From assembly GCA_964388955.1 (NCBI GenBank), contig CAYMCO010000004.1, positions 124,001 through 188,000 on the forward strand: a stretch of DNA of 64,000 nt. Reading direction: 5' to 3'. Of this stretch, positions 16,484-25,278 are shown piece by piece; the first letter of the stretch is position 1; each line of letters opens with the position of its first letter. Origin of the DNA: CAYMCO01 sp964388955. GTDB lineage: Bacteria > Chloroflexota > Anaerolineae > Anaerolineales > E44-bin32. The notes under the pieces are model-generated. The model saw nothing but the letters and a program-made list of their open reading frames with translations. It had not been told where the DNA came from and made no database searches. The position numbers and the translations under genes were made by a program.

Positions 16484-17263
16484 TCAGGCTTGGCGGTAAT
16501 AGACGACCAAGCCGATAATCAGCAGCGCGGCCACAGCGCCCAGGATGATCAGGCTTTGTGTCCGCCCCAAGGGGCCGGCCTCCTCAGGCACAGGCGTAGG
16601 TGCGGTGGCGGTGGGGCTCAGGCTGAGGACGTAGGCCGCTACATCTTCAACCTGGGCTGGGCTCAGGGGCCCCCCGTACTGCTCCCCCCAGGCGGGCATG
16701 ATCGTCCCCTCGATCCCCTGCCCGACTACCTGGCGTATAAAGGCATCCGGATTGATGCCCGACCAGGTTTTCGCCAGCGGCCAGCCGAAGCGTCCCTGCG
16801 CCTCTGCGCCATGGCAGGCCGCGCAGTTGCTCTGGAAGATCACCGCGCCTTCACTAGGGTCGCCGGTTACATTCGGCAGCGGAGTGATCTCGGGGGGTTG
16901 AATGGTGGGCGCTGGTTGCACAGGCTCAGTTCCATTCAAGATGCCCACCAAGTACGCCGCGATGTCTTCGATATCCTGGTCGGAAAGCGGGCCGCCATAT
17001 ACCGTTCCCCAGGCCGGCATCACCGTTCCCTCTATTCCTTGCGCGACGACCTGGCGGATGGTCGCATCAGCATCTACCCCAGGGAATGATTCCAGGGAGG
17101 CGCCCACGCGGCCCTTGGCATCTTCACCGTGGCACATGGCGCAGTTCTCAAGGTACAGTTGTGCGCCCCGCTCCGGATCGCCGCCCTCTTGCGCGGCCGC
17201 GCCCATGAAAAGCAGGCCAGCCATCATCAGGATCCAAGGAACAGATCTAAGTGTGCGGAGCAT
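16484..17263 (-). CDS. diheme cytochrome c with C-terminal anchor
   Basis: 259 residues from ATG 17263 with GGAGGCGATGA before it. Signal peptide (residues 1-24), two cytochrome c domains with CAMCHG (near residue 41) and CAACHG (near residue 147), each with an axial Met in the repeated phrase EGT(V/I)MPAWG, a Pro-rich linker between them and another before a C-terminal helix (about residues 232-253) that anchors the protein. The two domains are clearly tandem duplicates. It follows the Rieske and cytochrome b genes and the other diheme cytochrome on the same strand, so it probably takes electrons from that complex to the caa3 oxidase. Confidence 0.87.
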   Translation of the reverse strand: MLRTLRSVPWILMMAGLLFMGAAAQEGGDPERGAQLYLENCAMCHGEDAKGRVGASLESFPGVDADATIRQVVAQGIEGTVMPAWGTVYGGPLSDQDIEDIAAYLVGILNGTEPVQPAPTIQPPEITPLPNVTGDPSEGAVIFQSNCAACHGAEAQGRFGWPLAKTWSGINPDAFIRQVVGQGIEGTIMPAWGEQYGGPLSPAQVEDVAAYVLSLSPTATAPTPVPEEAGPLGRTQSLIILGAVAALLIIGLVVYYRQA

Positions 17264-17344
17264 TCATCGCCTCCGATTGCCGCGGCCCCCTGCGGGCCAC
17301 CGAGCCATCCGCCCGGCGCACGTCAAGGTCCCGGATCCAGCCGC

Positions 17345-18178
17345 TCACCGCAACGTCAGCATATAGGCGATCAGATCGGCCGCCTCTTGTTTTGTCAGTT
17401 GGTCGCCAAAGGAAGGGGGCATTACACCCGCGTCGTAGCCGGCGACCACAAAAGCCCCGGGCCGGACAATAGATTCCAGGAGATACTGCTCCGCGGTGGT
17501 CGCCTCTCCGGTGTAATCGGCCTGTTCAAAGCGCGTGGAGGCGCGTTCGCCGATACCCGGAGCGTCCCCTGAAGGCAGCCAGGCAGGGCCCACATCCGCC
17601 AGCACATGGCAGGCCTCACAGCCCAAGCTGGACGCCAATCGCTCCCCCTCCTGCGGGTCGCCCTCGGGGAGCCGTATGGTGATATCTGTGCCCACGACCG
17701 GCTCGGAGGGCACCGGCGTTGACGTCTCCGCCCCTGCCAAGGCGCGACTCTCCCAGTTCATGATGAATGCCACAACATTCTTGATCTGGTCCGGCCGCAG
17801 CGGGCCGCCGTATTCCTGTGACCAAGTGGGCATGCGCTGTGGATAATTGGTGCCTTCGCTGGGCACGGGCCTCCCGGCGGAAATCGTGCCCTCCAGATAA
17901 TCCTCGACCGTGCCCGCGAACCCCACCTCCTCCAATCGCTGGCCGTTGAACATGGCGGCGGTGTTGATGGCGGGAGCAAGACCTTCGACGCCCTTTCCCT
18001 GTGGGCCGTGGCAAGTACGGCAGTTTGAGTCAAAGATCGCCGCGCCTTCTTCTATGCTGCGCGAGGCGAAGGCGGCAGTATAGGTCCGCATGCGCTGGGA
18101 TTCGTTGATGCCCACTACGGCCAGCACGACAATGAAAATCACAAAGCACAGCGTCCCAAGGGTGATATACCATTTCAC
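17345..18178 (-). CDS. diheme cytochrome c with N-terminal anchor, cytochrome bc complex subunit
   Basis: 277 residues from GTG 18178, three bases after the cytochrome b stop, with GGGGG in the end of that gene as ribosome site. One N-terminal helix (residues 4-24), then heme motif CRTCHG (near residue 53) with a possible Met ligand in PQRMPTWSQ, a linker, and a second heme motif CEACH (near residue 187) with a possible Met ligand in GVMPPSFG. It replaces cytochrome c1 as the electron-exit subunit; diheme c subunits of this sort are common in bc complexes of deep-branching and Gram-positive bacteria. Third gene of the Rieske operon. Confidence 0.87.
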   Translation of the reverse strand: MKWYITLGTLCFVIFIVVLAVVGINESQRMRTYTAAFASRSIEEGAAIFDSNCRTCHGPQGKGVEGLAPAINTAAMFNGQRLEEVGFAGTVEDYLEGTISAGRPVPSEGTNYPQRMPTWSQEYGGPLRPDQIKNVVAFIMNWESRALAGAETSTPVPSEPVVGTDITIRLPEGDPQEGERLASSLGCEACHVLADVGPAWLPSGDAPGIGERASTRFEQADYTGEATTAEQYLLESIVRPGAFVVAGYDAGVMPPSFGDQLTKQEAADLIAYMLTLR

Positions 18179-18181
18179 GGC

Positions 18182-19771
18182 CTATACCCCCCCATCGTAG
18201 TGGCTGTCTTGATGCAGGTATATGGACTCGCTGAATTCCCCAGGCTCTCCGGTCTCAGAGTTCTGCCAGACCACCCGCAAAGTGATCTTCTTCAACTTGG
18301 GTTGCCAATCCTCCACGATCATGAACCCCTGGAAATCGGTGCGCACCGGATCGTCGATGCTCACCAGTTCGTCGTCGAAAGACTCCAGAAGGTCTTGCAT
18401 CGCGTAGGTGGGCGCGCTCGCCCATTCGGCGGCCTGGTAGGTGCCGAACTCGAGCTCCTCCCAGGGCGCCTCCCGCACTGGGCCGGCCTTCGTCTGGGGG
18501 AATAGGGAGGCCACGGCTTCCTGTTCGGGCGAAGTCTGCACCCCGTACAGGGGTGTCCCCATGTATGTCAGCGCTGCGACCAGAATGACGCTCACAACGG
18601 AGACGCTGATCCCCAAGGCGCGATCCCCATAGCGCCTGCTCGGGCCGACCTCCCAATAAGGCAAAAAGAGCAATGCAAACAGCAAGATCGGCGGCACCAC
18701 CAGACCCCAGAAGACTTTGTCTCCCAGTTTGAGCATTCCCTGCAGCCACAAGAAGTACCAGGGCGCGGTGGTGTGCAGTGGGGTGACCAGGGGGTCCGCA
18801 TGCGCCTCCAGTTTCGCGTGCCAGAAGAAGGCCGCCACGATGACCGTTGCGGCCACAAAGAGCGATGCATAGAAGAGTTCCCGGGTAAGCACGTTCGGGA
18901 TGAAGTCCACGCGGTCACCGCGGCCAATCCGCGTCGCGGTGTCTCCCCCCACCTCTTCCGTCTCGGGCGGCAAGCTGTGCCCGTGAATGATCACTTTGTA
19001 GTAGTGCACCGAGAATGCCACAATGCCGGCAATCGGGAGCGCGATCACATGCAGCAGATAGAAGCGGAGAAGACCGGCGGGGCCGAACTGCGGCCCCCCA
19101 CGGACCAGGATGTTCAGCGCGCGTCCAAGCGCCTCTGGGGGCGCGGCCTCCACCATGGAGGACCCGATGGTCACCGCCCACAGACTGAGTTGATCCCAGG
19201 GCAGTAGGTAGCCCGAGAAGGAAAGGATCAACGTGATCAACAAGAGTATCACTCCGGTGAACCACGTGAACTGCCGCGGCTTCTTGTAGGAGCCAGTGAT
19301 GAATGTGCGCAACATGTGCAGGCCGACGACGGCCACCATGGCCTCCGCCCCGAAGCGATGCAAATCGCGCGACAGTTGGCCGAAGGGCACGTTGCTCAGG
19401 ATGGCCAACATATCCTCATAGGCCACCTCCGGTGAAGGCGTATACCAGATCATCAAGTACACGCCGGTGAGGATCTCCAATGCGAAGAAGAAGGTCGCCA
19501 GCCAGCCCAGACGAAGCGTGGGATAGAAACGATCCACCAACTCATGATAGTAGGTCGGCCGGATGTGGAACCAGAAGCTCTCTTTGTGCGGTTTGATGCG
19601 CGGGTTGGGCCGCGGCGCTGGATCGCCACGCAGAATGGACCGGAATTCCTTGAAATCGATCCCCGTGGTGACGCGGGTGAATATGTCATCCACCTTTGCA
19701 GTCGTCGCCTTTCGGGCGCCCTTCTCCTTGACTTGATCGAGAAAGGGCAGATGCACGCGAAATCTTGCCAT
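18182..19771 (-). CDS. cytochrome b of the bc-type quinol oxidoreductase, with C-terminal extension
   Basis: 529 residues from ATG 19771 (AGAAGGA site; the frame continues to 19942 but overlaps the Rieske gene). The core is a full-length cytochrome b. Heme-ligand helices show RFGAEAMVAVVGLHMLRTF and HVIALPIAGIVAFSVHYY; FSGYLLPWDQLS follows the second helix. The quinol-site PEWY motif appears as APWY in LHTTAPWYFLWLQ, so the Glu is not at its normal place. After the last helix come about 125 soluble residues with no recognised domain. N-terminal 90 residues are also soluble. It oxidises quinol in the membrane and passes electrons to the Rieske protein and diheme cytochrome c. Confidence 0.9.
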   Translation of the reverse strand: MARFRVHLPFLDQVKEKGARKATTAKVDDIFTRVTTGIDFKEFRSILRGDPAPRPNPRIKPHKESFWFHIRPTYYHELVDRFYPTLRLGWLATFFFALEILTGVYLMIWYTPSPEVAYEDMLAILSNVPFGQLSRDLHRFGAEAMVAVVGLHMLRTFITGSYKKPRQFTWFTGVILLLITLILSFSGYLLPWDQLSLWAVTIGSSMVEAAPPEALGRALNILVRGGPQFGPAGLLRFYLLHVIALPIAGIVAFSVHYYKVIIHGHSLPPETEEVGGDTATRIGRGDRVDFIPNVLTRELFYASLFVAATVIVAAFFWHAKLEAHADPLVTPLHTTAPWYFLWLQGMLKLGDKVFWGLVVPPILLFALLFLPYWEVGPSRRYGDRALGISVSVVSVILVAALTYMGTPLYGVQTSPEQEAVASLFPQTKAGPVREAPWEELEFGTYQAAEWASAPTYAMQDLLESFDDELVSIDDPVRTDFQGFMIVEDWQPKLKKITLRVVWQNSETGEPGEFSESIYLHQDSHYDGGV

Positions 19772-19787
19772 TCCTTCTCTCCTCGGT

Positions 19788-20432
19788 CTAGATCCCTCCA
19801 CCCGGCTGTGAATTCGGAGCGCCCCGGATGGCCCGGCTCGTATTGATTCGCAGGGAGGATGCATTCGGCGGGATTTCAACCGGGCTCGCCTCGTGACTGT
19901 CAAAGGTCGGTTCCGTGGTGGAGAGAACGTTGCCAACACCATCTACCACTTCAATCACGAATGCGTCCAAGTTGCGGCGCGCGGGCCCATCGATGCGCGC
20001 CCCCGTCTTGAGGAATTTCGAACCGTGACAGGGGCATTCGAAGCGGTCATTTGGCGGCGTCCATTTGTACAAGCAACCCAAGTGCGTACACACTTTGTAG
20101 ATAGCGCGCACCCCCTTCGTCAACGGATAATCCTCCGGTTGGCGAGGATCGCTCAGTGAATCCGGCCCGATGTTCACCAACCAGAACCTGCCTCCGGGGA
20201 ACTCCTTGGGACTTGTATCCGCAGGGGGAATCTGCTCCACCGGGATCGTAAACACCCCTCCAAACTCGCCTTGCGGGATGCGGGGGTAGGCATACCAGAT
20301 GGTGGCTCCTGTCACGCCCAGAGAAGCAGCGGTGATTGTGAAACCCCACAGATAATAGAGAAACTCGCGCCGATTGATCCGCTGGTCCTCTGCGCCCTCC
20401 TCGACCGCGGTCGCCACAACCTCATCACTCAT
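19788..20432 (-). CDS. Rieske [2Fe-2S] protein
   Basis: 214 residues from ATG 20432 with AGGAG before it. RINRREFLYYL near residue 18 resembles a twin-arginine signal, followed by one helix (about 28-48) that acts as anchor. The cluster site is complete: CTHLGC and CPCHGS, residues near 112 and 128. It carries electrons from quinol to cytochrome c on the outer face of the membrane. First gene of the operon with cytochrome b and the two diheme cytochromes; a promoter lies at 20525-20552. Confidence 0.95.
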   Translation of the reverse strand: MSDEVVATAVEEGAEDQRINRREFLYYLWGFTITAASLGVTGATIWYAYPRIPQGEFGGVFTIPVEQIPPADTSPKEFPGGRFWLVNIGPDSLSDPRQPEDYPLTKGVRAIYKVCTHLGCLYKWTPPNDRFECPCHGSKFLKTGARIDGPARRNLDAFVIEVVDGVGNVLSTTEPTFDSHEASPVEIPPNASSLRINTSRAIRGAPNSQPGGGI

Positions 20433-20524
20433 ATACAGTCTCCTGGGTTAATTGGAGGGGATCCAAAGCGGATGGTGGTCAATCTTCGGGATCTCCTGGA
20501 TGCCTCTGGCGGTGACGACACGCA

Positions 20525-20552
20525 TTCTTACATATCCGCCTAATTGTGTCAA
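20525..20552 (-). promoter_or_regulatory. promoter of the Rieske/cytochrome b operon
   Basis: On the minus strand TTGACA (20547-20552) with a 16-base spacer to TAAGAA (20525-20530), about 93 bases before the Rieske start codon. The -35 is consensus, the -10 is weak. Confidence 0.45.
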
Positions 20553-20630
20553 GATTACACGTTTTTTTATGCCTATTCCGGAGCTATCTCGCTCCATACT
20601 TGCCGGCAAACCGCAGCATGGACGGAGTGC

Positions 20631-20846
20631 TTATCGAGAAGGCCAGAATCGCCAAAGCGTTCCCAAAATCGAGACCACCAAGCCCAGCAGGAATAAGCCC
20701 AAGAAAATCAAGTAGGTCAGGCGGTTGGTGGACCAGTGCTGCCCGAGGCCGGCACGGGGGCGCTCCGGAGGGATTTCATCATGGAGCGACCTGGCCCAAG
20801 GGCGGGCCCACAGACACCCAGGGTGCTCAGGGAGCCCATACCGCAT
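20631..20846 (-). CDS. hypothetical small single-helix membrane protein
   Basis: 71 residues if started at ATG 20846. The first 45 residues are charged; the last 27 form one hydrophobic helix (LTYLIFLGLFLLGLVVSIL) ending in TLWRFWPSR. No clear ribosome site precedes the ATG, and the frame is open further upstream, so the start is uncertain. No known family was recognised. It lies between the Rieske operon and the divergently transcribed cydA; the helix composition argues for a real gene, perhaps a small subunit of one of these respiratory complexes, but that is speculation. Confidence 0.4.
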   Translation of the reverse strand: MRYGLPEHPGCLWARPWARSLHDEIPPERPRAGLGQHWSTNRLTYLIFLGLFLLGLVVSILGTLWRFWPSR

Positions 20847-20875
20847 TCCGCTAGAAATGGATCGGGAGAGAAGGT

Positions 20876-20904
20876 TTGTGAACTTGGACACAAACGGATA
20901 TAAA
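20876..20904 (+). promoter_or_regulatory. cydA promoter overlapped by a Rex-like operator
   Basis: TTGTGAACTTGGACACAA (20876-20893) matches 12 of 14 fixed positions of the Rex operator TTGTGAA-N4-TTCACAA, and with flanking bases forms TTTGTG-N8-CACAAA. The same bases supply a -35 (TTGTGA) with a 17-base spacer to TATAAA (20899-20904). Rex senses NADH/NAD+ and is known to repress cyd genes in several Gram-positive bacteria. The rex gene itself is not in the window. Confidence 0.65.
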
Positions 20905-21065
20905 TACAGTCGGGGCTTGGGGGAGCGACTGAATGCTGACCATACCAGCGATCGTATCGCGGGTTGTTGGTTGTCCCCTACCGCATATCCGCGCTGGGCG
21001 GCATATCGTGTCAGCGCCGGGCCCCCGGTCCGGATCCGCATGCTGAAGATGCCGGGAGGCTTCAT

Positions 21066-22436
21066 ATGAGTATCGTGAACTTGGCTCGCCTCCAATTCGC
21101 AATCACCGCCATCTATCACTTCTTCTTCGTCCCCCTCACTATGGGCCTATCCATCTTGGTCGCCTTGATGGAAACGAGGTACGTGCGCTCCAACGATGAG
21201 ACCTACAAGCGCATGGTGCGGTTCTGGGGGAATCTTTTCTTGATCAACTTCGCGCTGGGCGTGGTCACCGGGCTGGTGATGGAGTTTCAATTCGGGATGA
21301 ACTGGTCGGAGTACTCGCGGTTCGTCGGCGATGTCTTCGGCGCGCCCCTGGCGATAGAGGCGCTGGTGGCTTTCTTCCTCGAATCGACCTTCCTGGGCAT
21401 ATGGGTTTTCGGATGGGAGAAGCTTTCCAAGCGCGCCCATGCAGCCGCGATGTGGATGGTGGCCATCGGATCGAATCTGTCCGCGTTGTGGATCTTGATC
21501 GCCAACTCCTTCATGCAAGAGCCGGTGGGATATACGATCCGAAATTCGCGCGCGGAGATGACCGATTTTGTCGCTCTGCTCACCAACCCGAACATATTCG
21601 TGCAGTTCCCCCATGTATTCGGCGCGGGGTTGACAACCGCCGCATTCTTCATATTGGGAATCAGCGCCTATCACTTGATTCGGAAGAAGGAACATCAGGC
21701 CTTCTTCTTTCGCTCATTCCGCTGGGCGGCCACAGCCGGAGTGATCGGCACCCTGATCGTGATCATCGCCGGCCATATCCAGGGCCAGCACGTTGTCCGC
21801 ATGCAGCCCATGAAGATGGCCGCGGCGGAGGCGCTTTGGGAAACGCAGGATCCGGCCTCTTTCTCGATCTTTACCATCGCCAATGAGCGGCAAATGCGAG
21901 ATATCTTCTCCATCCGCATTCCCAACCTGCTGAGCATCCTGGTCTACAACAGCACGAAGGGGGAAGTCCTGGGGGTACGTGATCTGCAGGCACAGTACGT
22001 CGAGCAGTATGGCCCGGGCAATTACGTGCCCTCCGTGTTTACCGCTTACTGGACGTTCCGCTTGATGGTGGGGGCGGGCTTCCTGATGTTCGCATTAGCC
22101 GCCTATGCCCTATACAGGACACTACGTACCGGGGCCCTCAGCGACAATCGGATTCACCGGCTGCTGCCCCTGGCTATCGGGCTGCCGTATTTGGCGAACA
22201 CCACCGGATGGCTGCTGGCCGAGATGGGCAGAGCACCCTGGGCAGTCTACGGATTGCAGCGCATGGAGGAGGCGGTCTCGCCCAACACCGGACTCGGCGC
22301 GCTCCTGTTTTCGCTGATCGGGTTCACCCTGCTGTACGCGGCGCTCATCGCAGTCGATGGCTATCTGCTGGCCAAGTATGCCCTGCGAGGGCCGGTTCAA
22401 GAGCCCACAGTCGGCCAATCCGGCAATAGCGCCTGA
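21066..22436 (+). CDS. cydA: cytochrome bd quinol oxidase subunit I
   Basis: 456 residues from ATG 21066 (GGAGGCTTCAT site). About nine helices. The N-terminal LARLQFAITAIYHFFFVPLTMG contains the His ligand of heme b595; the later RNSRAEMTDF and GHIQGQHVVRMQPMKMAAAEA stretches form the quinol-binding Q-loop start, and GRAPWAVYGL is the conserved motif near the heme b595/d site. The Q-loop is short, as usual outside proteobacteria. The oxidase takes electrons from quinol directly to O2 with high oxygen affinity and no proton pumping. Leads cydABDC behind a Rex-like operator. Confidence 0.96.
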   Translation: MSIVNLARLQFAITAIYHFFFVPLTMGLSILVALMETRYVRSNDETYKRMVRFWGNLFLINFALGVVTGLVMEFQFGMNWSEYSRFVGDVFGAPLAIEALVAFFLESTFLGIWVFGWEKLSKRAHAAAMWMVAIGSNLSALWILIANSFMQEPVGYTIRNSRAEMTDFVALLTNPNIFVQFPHVFGAGLTTAAFFILGISAYHLIRKKEHQAFFFRSFRWAATAGVIGTLIVIIAGHIQGQHVVRMQPMKMAAAEALWETQDPASFSIFTIANERQMRDIFSIRIPNLLSILVYNSTKGEVLGVRDLQAQYVEQYGPGNYVPSVFTAYWTFRLMVGAGFLMFALAAYALYRTLRTGALSDNRIHRLLPLAIGLPYLANTTGWLLAEMGRAPWAVYGLQRMEEAVSPNTGLGALLFSLIGFTLLYAALIAVDGYLLAKYALRGPVQEPTVGQSGNSA

Positions 22437-22457
22437 GAGGACAAAAGGAGGCCTACT

Positions 22458-23471
22458 ATGGATCTTCCCACGCTCTGGTACGCGCTGATCGCGGTCCTCT
22501 TCTTGGGATATTTCATACTGGAAGGTTTCGACTTCGGGGTAGGGATCCTGTCCCCCTTTCTATCCAGAGAGGATCAGGAGCGGCGCATAATCATCAACAC
22601 CATTGGCCCCCATTGGGACGCCAATGAAGTCTGGCTGATCACCGCTGGGGGGGCGATGTTCGCAGCCTTCCCACACTGGTACGCGACGCTCTTCAGCGGC
22701 TTCTACATTCCCCTCTTCCTATTGCTGATAGCCTTGATAGGGCGAGGCGTGGCCTTTGAATTTCGGGGCAAGCGGGAACACGAATCCTGGCGGATGATTT
22801 GGGATTGGCTGCTGTTCCTCGGCAGCGCCATCCCGCCGCTGCTCCTGGGGATCGCCATGGCCAACCTCATCCGCGGCGTCCCGATTGACGCAAATATGAC
22901 CTATGTCGGTGGCTTCTGGAACCTGCTCAATCCCTTCTCCCTGCTCTGTGGTGTCTTGACCCTCGCCCTTTTCACCTTTCACGGGGCGAATTTCCTGGCG
23001 CTAAAGACGGTCGGCATGGTTGCCCGGCGGGCCCAGGGGGCCGCCGCCCGGCTGTGGATTCCCGCTTTGGGGATCGCGTGCGTGGTCTCCGGGTGGGGCT
23101 GGATTTCCTTGGGCGGTTCCTCCGCAATGGGAGGCACGGCGGCGCCGATGCTGGTCGGCGCGTTGGCCGCGATCCTCGGCAGCGGTTTGGCCGATTTGCG
23201 TGCCCGGAACGGCTGGGGGTTCGCCCTGAGCAGCGCGGCCATCGCACTTTCCACCCTCGCCTTGTTCGTCGCGCTGTTCCCACGCCTGATGGTCTCCAGC
23301 TTGGATCCAGCCTGGAGTTTGACCATCGGAAGTGCCTCTGCAAGTCCCTACACATTGAAGGTGATGAGCGTGGTGGCCCTCGTATTCATCCCCGTTGTGC
23401 TGCTCTATCAGGGTTGGTCCTACCGCGTCTTCCGGGAACGGATTGGGGGCGAATCCAAGTTGGAGTATTGA
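22458..23471 (+). CDS. cydB: cytochrome bd quinol oxidase subunit II
   Basis: 337 residues from ATG 22458, 21 bases after cydA, with AAAGGAGG before it. About eight helices. Conserved blocks: LWYALIAVLFLGYFILEGFDFG at the N-terminus, GPHWDANEVWLITAGGAMFAAFP, and GRGVAFEFRGKRE. It has no heme ligands of its own and forms the structural partner of CydA. The normal length for the family is about 335-380, so it is complete. Confidence 0.95.
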   Translation: MDLPTLWYALIAVLFLGYFILEGFDFGVGILSPFLSREDQERRIIINTIGPHWDANEVWLITAGGAMFAAFPHWYATLFSGFYIPLFLLLIALIGRGVAFEFRGKREHESWRMIWDWLLFLGSAIPPLLLGIAMANLIRGVPIDANMTYVGGFWNLLNPFSLLCGVLTLALFTFHGANFLALKTVGMVARRAQGAAARLWIPALGIACVVSGWGWISLGGSSAMGGTAAPMLVGALAAILGSGLADLRARNGWGFALSSAAIALSTLALFVALFPRLMVSSLDPAWSLTIGSASASPYTLKVMSVVALVFIPVVLLYQGWSYRVFRERIGGESKLEY

Positions 23472-23547
23472 CCATGGCCTGGCGTCGAAGCCCATGCAGG
23501 GAGGCGCGATTCCGTCGAAACCGCAGGCGCCGGGTGAACCGTTCGAT

Positions 23548-25239
23548 ATGAATCTGACCGCGCGACTGCTAAGAGAGGCATCACCGTACCGACTGCCGCT
23601 CATCGCCATCGCGGCGACCTGCGCGCTGACCGGGATCACGATCGTGGTGCAGGCCCACGCGCTCAGCTTCAGCATTGCACGGGCGTTCCTGGGTGGCTGG
23701 TCCCTATCTGCCCTGATTCCCATGATACTGGCCTTCACCTTCGCAAGCCTCGTCCGAGCGGGGCTGACCTCAGTTCGGATCCTCAGCGGCCAACGCCTGG
23801 CGAACCACGTCATTGCCAGCTTCCGTTCTCGGTTGGTGGCACACCTGTTCGAACTCGGGCCCGTACGTGTCAGCGCCGAGCGCAGCGGCGAACTGGCCAA
23901 CACATTGGCCGAGGGCGTCGAGCACCTGGATGCCTACTTCGGGGGATATGTGCCGCAGATCGTCGCTACGGCTTCAATCCCCCTCATCCTGTTGGCCTTC
24001 GCCTTCCCCGTTGAGCCCCTCTCGGCCCTCCTGTTGCTCCTCACCGCCCCATTTCTATTGCTGCTGATGTACTTAATTGGGTCGGCAGCCGATCGGCTGG
24101 CGCGCCGACAATTCACCGCCCTCAGCCGGCTGAGTGCCCAGTTTATCGATTCCCTGCGGGGGCTGACTGCCCTCAAGCTGCTGGGCGCAAGTCGGGGGCG
24201 CTCCGATGTGATCGCAGAATCGAGCGAGCAGCTGCGAGAAAGGACTTTGGGCGTGCTGCGGCTGGCATTCCTCTCCGCCATGTCCCTCGAGATGTTGGCG
24301 ATGATCAGCACAGCGATCGTTGCAGTTCAGGTTGGGCTGCGGCTGCTGAATGGGAAGCTCGGCTTCCAGCAGGGGCTCTTCGTCCTGCTGCTTGCCCCCG
24401 AGTTCTACCAGCCACTTCGAGCGCTTGGGGCGTGTTTCCACGCCGGCACGGCCGGGGCTTCCGCCGCGGAACGGATTTTCGAAATCCTCGATACAAGCCC
24501 CGAGAAGGTGCCCATCCAGCCTGGTTGGCGCCAGCATCAGATCGAGAGGACTGCGGTTGAATTCCGAAACGTGCATTTCTCCTATCCGGGGCGCCCGAAA
24601 TCTGTGCTGCGCGGGGCGTCATTTTCTGTCCCGGCAGGGAGGACTGTGGCGCTGATCGGGCCCAGCGGCGAGGGCAAGTCGACCGTCGCCCACCTACTGC
24701 TCGGTTTTCTAAGACCAACGCGCGGGGAAATCATCGTGAACGGCTCCCCCCTGGCGCAGCACGACCTCGAGGCCTGGCGTTCCAACGTCTCATGGATACC
24801 ACAGCATCCCTACCTCTTCAATCGCTCTGTGGAGGAAAATATCCGCCTCGCAAAACCATCGGCTTCCAATGCAGAGCTGATCGAAGCCGCGCGCCTCGCC
24901 GCCGCAGACCGCTTCATCCGGGCGTTGCCGCAGGGCTACGATACAGTTATCGGGGAGCGTGGCCTGCGTCTGAGCCGCGGGGAGGCACAGCGCGTCGCTC
25001 TGGCCAGGGCATTTCTCAAGGATGCCCCCTTCGTGATTCTCGACGAGCCCAGCGCGCACTTGGATCCGGAAACCGAAGCGCTCATTCGAACCTGCATGGA
25101 AAGCTTGCTGGCGGGGCGGAGCGCCCTGCTGATCGCCCACCGTTTGGGCAGCATACCTCAGCCAGCTGAAGTCATCGCCCTGTTCGACGGGCAGGTCTCT
25201 GAAAATGGGATTCCCACCGGCGCCTCGCCCGGGAGGTAG
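23548..25239 (+). CDS. cydD: CydD-type ABC exporter half-transporter
   Basis: 563 residues from ATG 23548; ATG 23494 is possible but lacks a ribosome site. Six helices in the first 320 residues, then the ABC ATPase: Walker A GPSGEGKS (about residue 370), signature LSRGEAQR (in place of LSGGQ), Walker B FVILDEPSAHLD, and the H-loop IAHRL. CydDC exports cysteine and glutathione or handles heme and is required to assemble cytochrome bd; the direct link to cydAB here supports that. The signature motif deviation (Arg and Glu for Gly and Gln) is typical of one half of heterodimeric exporters with one degenerate ATP site. Confidence 0.9.
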   Translation: MNLTARLLREASPYRLPLIAIAATCALTGITIVVQAHALSFSIARAFLGGWSLSALIPMILAFTFASLVRAGLTSVRILSGQRLANHVIASFRSRLVAHLFELGPVRVSAERSGELANTLAEGVEHLDAYFGGYVPQIVATASIPLILLAFAFPVEPLSALLLLLTAPFLLLLMYLIGSAADRLARRQFTALSRLSAQFIDSLRGLTALKLLGASRGRSDVIAESSEQLRERTLGVLRLAFLSAMSLEMLAMISTAIVAVQVGLRLLNGKLGFQQGLFVLLLAPEFYQPLRALGACFHAGTAGASAAERIFEILDTSPEKVPIQPGWRQHQIERTAVEFRNVHFSYPGRPKSVLRGASFSVPAGRTVALIGPSGEGKSTVAHLLLGFLRPTRGEIIVNGSPLAQHDLEAWRSNVSWIPQHPYLFNRSVEENIRLAKPSASNAELIEAARLAAADRFIRALPQGYDTVIGERGLRLSRGEAQRVALARAFLKDAPFVILDEPSAHLDPETEALIRTCMESLLAGRSALLIAHRLGSIPQPAEVIALFDGQVSENGIPTGASPGR

Positions 25240-25278
25240 CGTGAAATCACTTGCCCTTCACGCCCATGGGGGTGACAT

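Noticed and set aside
20541..20568. Rex-like half sites (TTGTG and CACG) and a T-run near the Rieske promoter
   Set aside because: The half sites are spaced nine bases instead of eight and match poorly; the T-run has no stable stem before it and no gene ends there on the plus strand.
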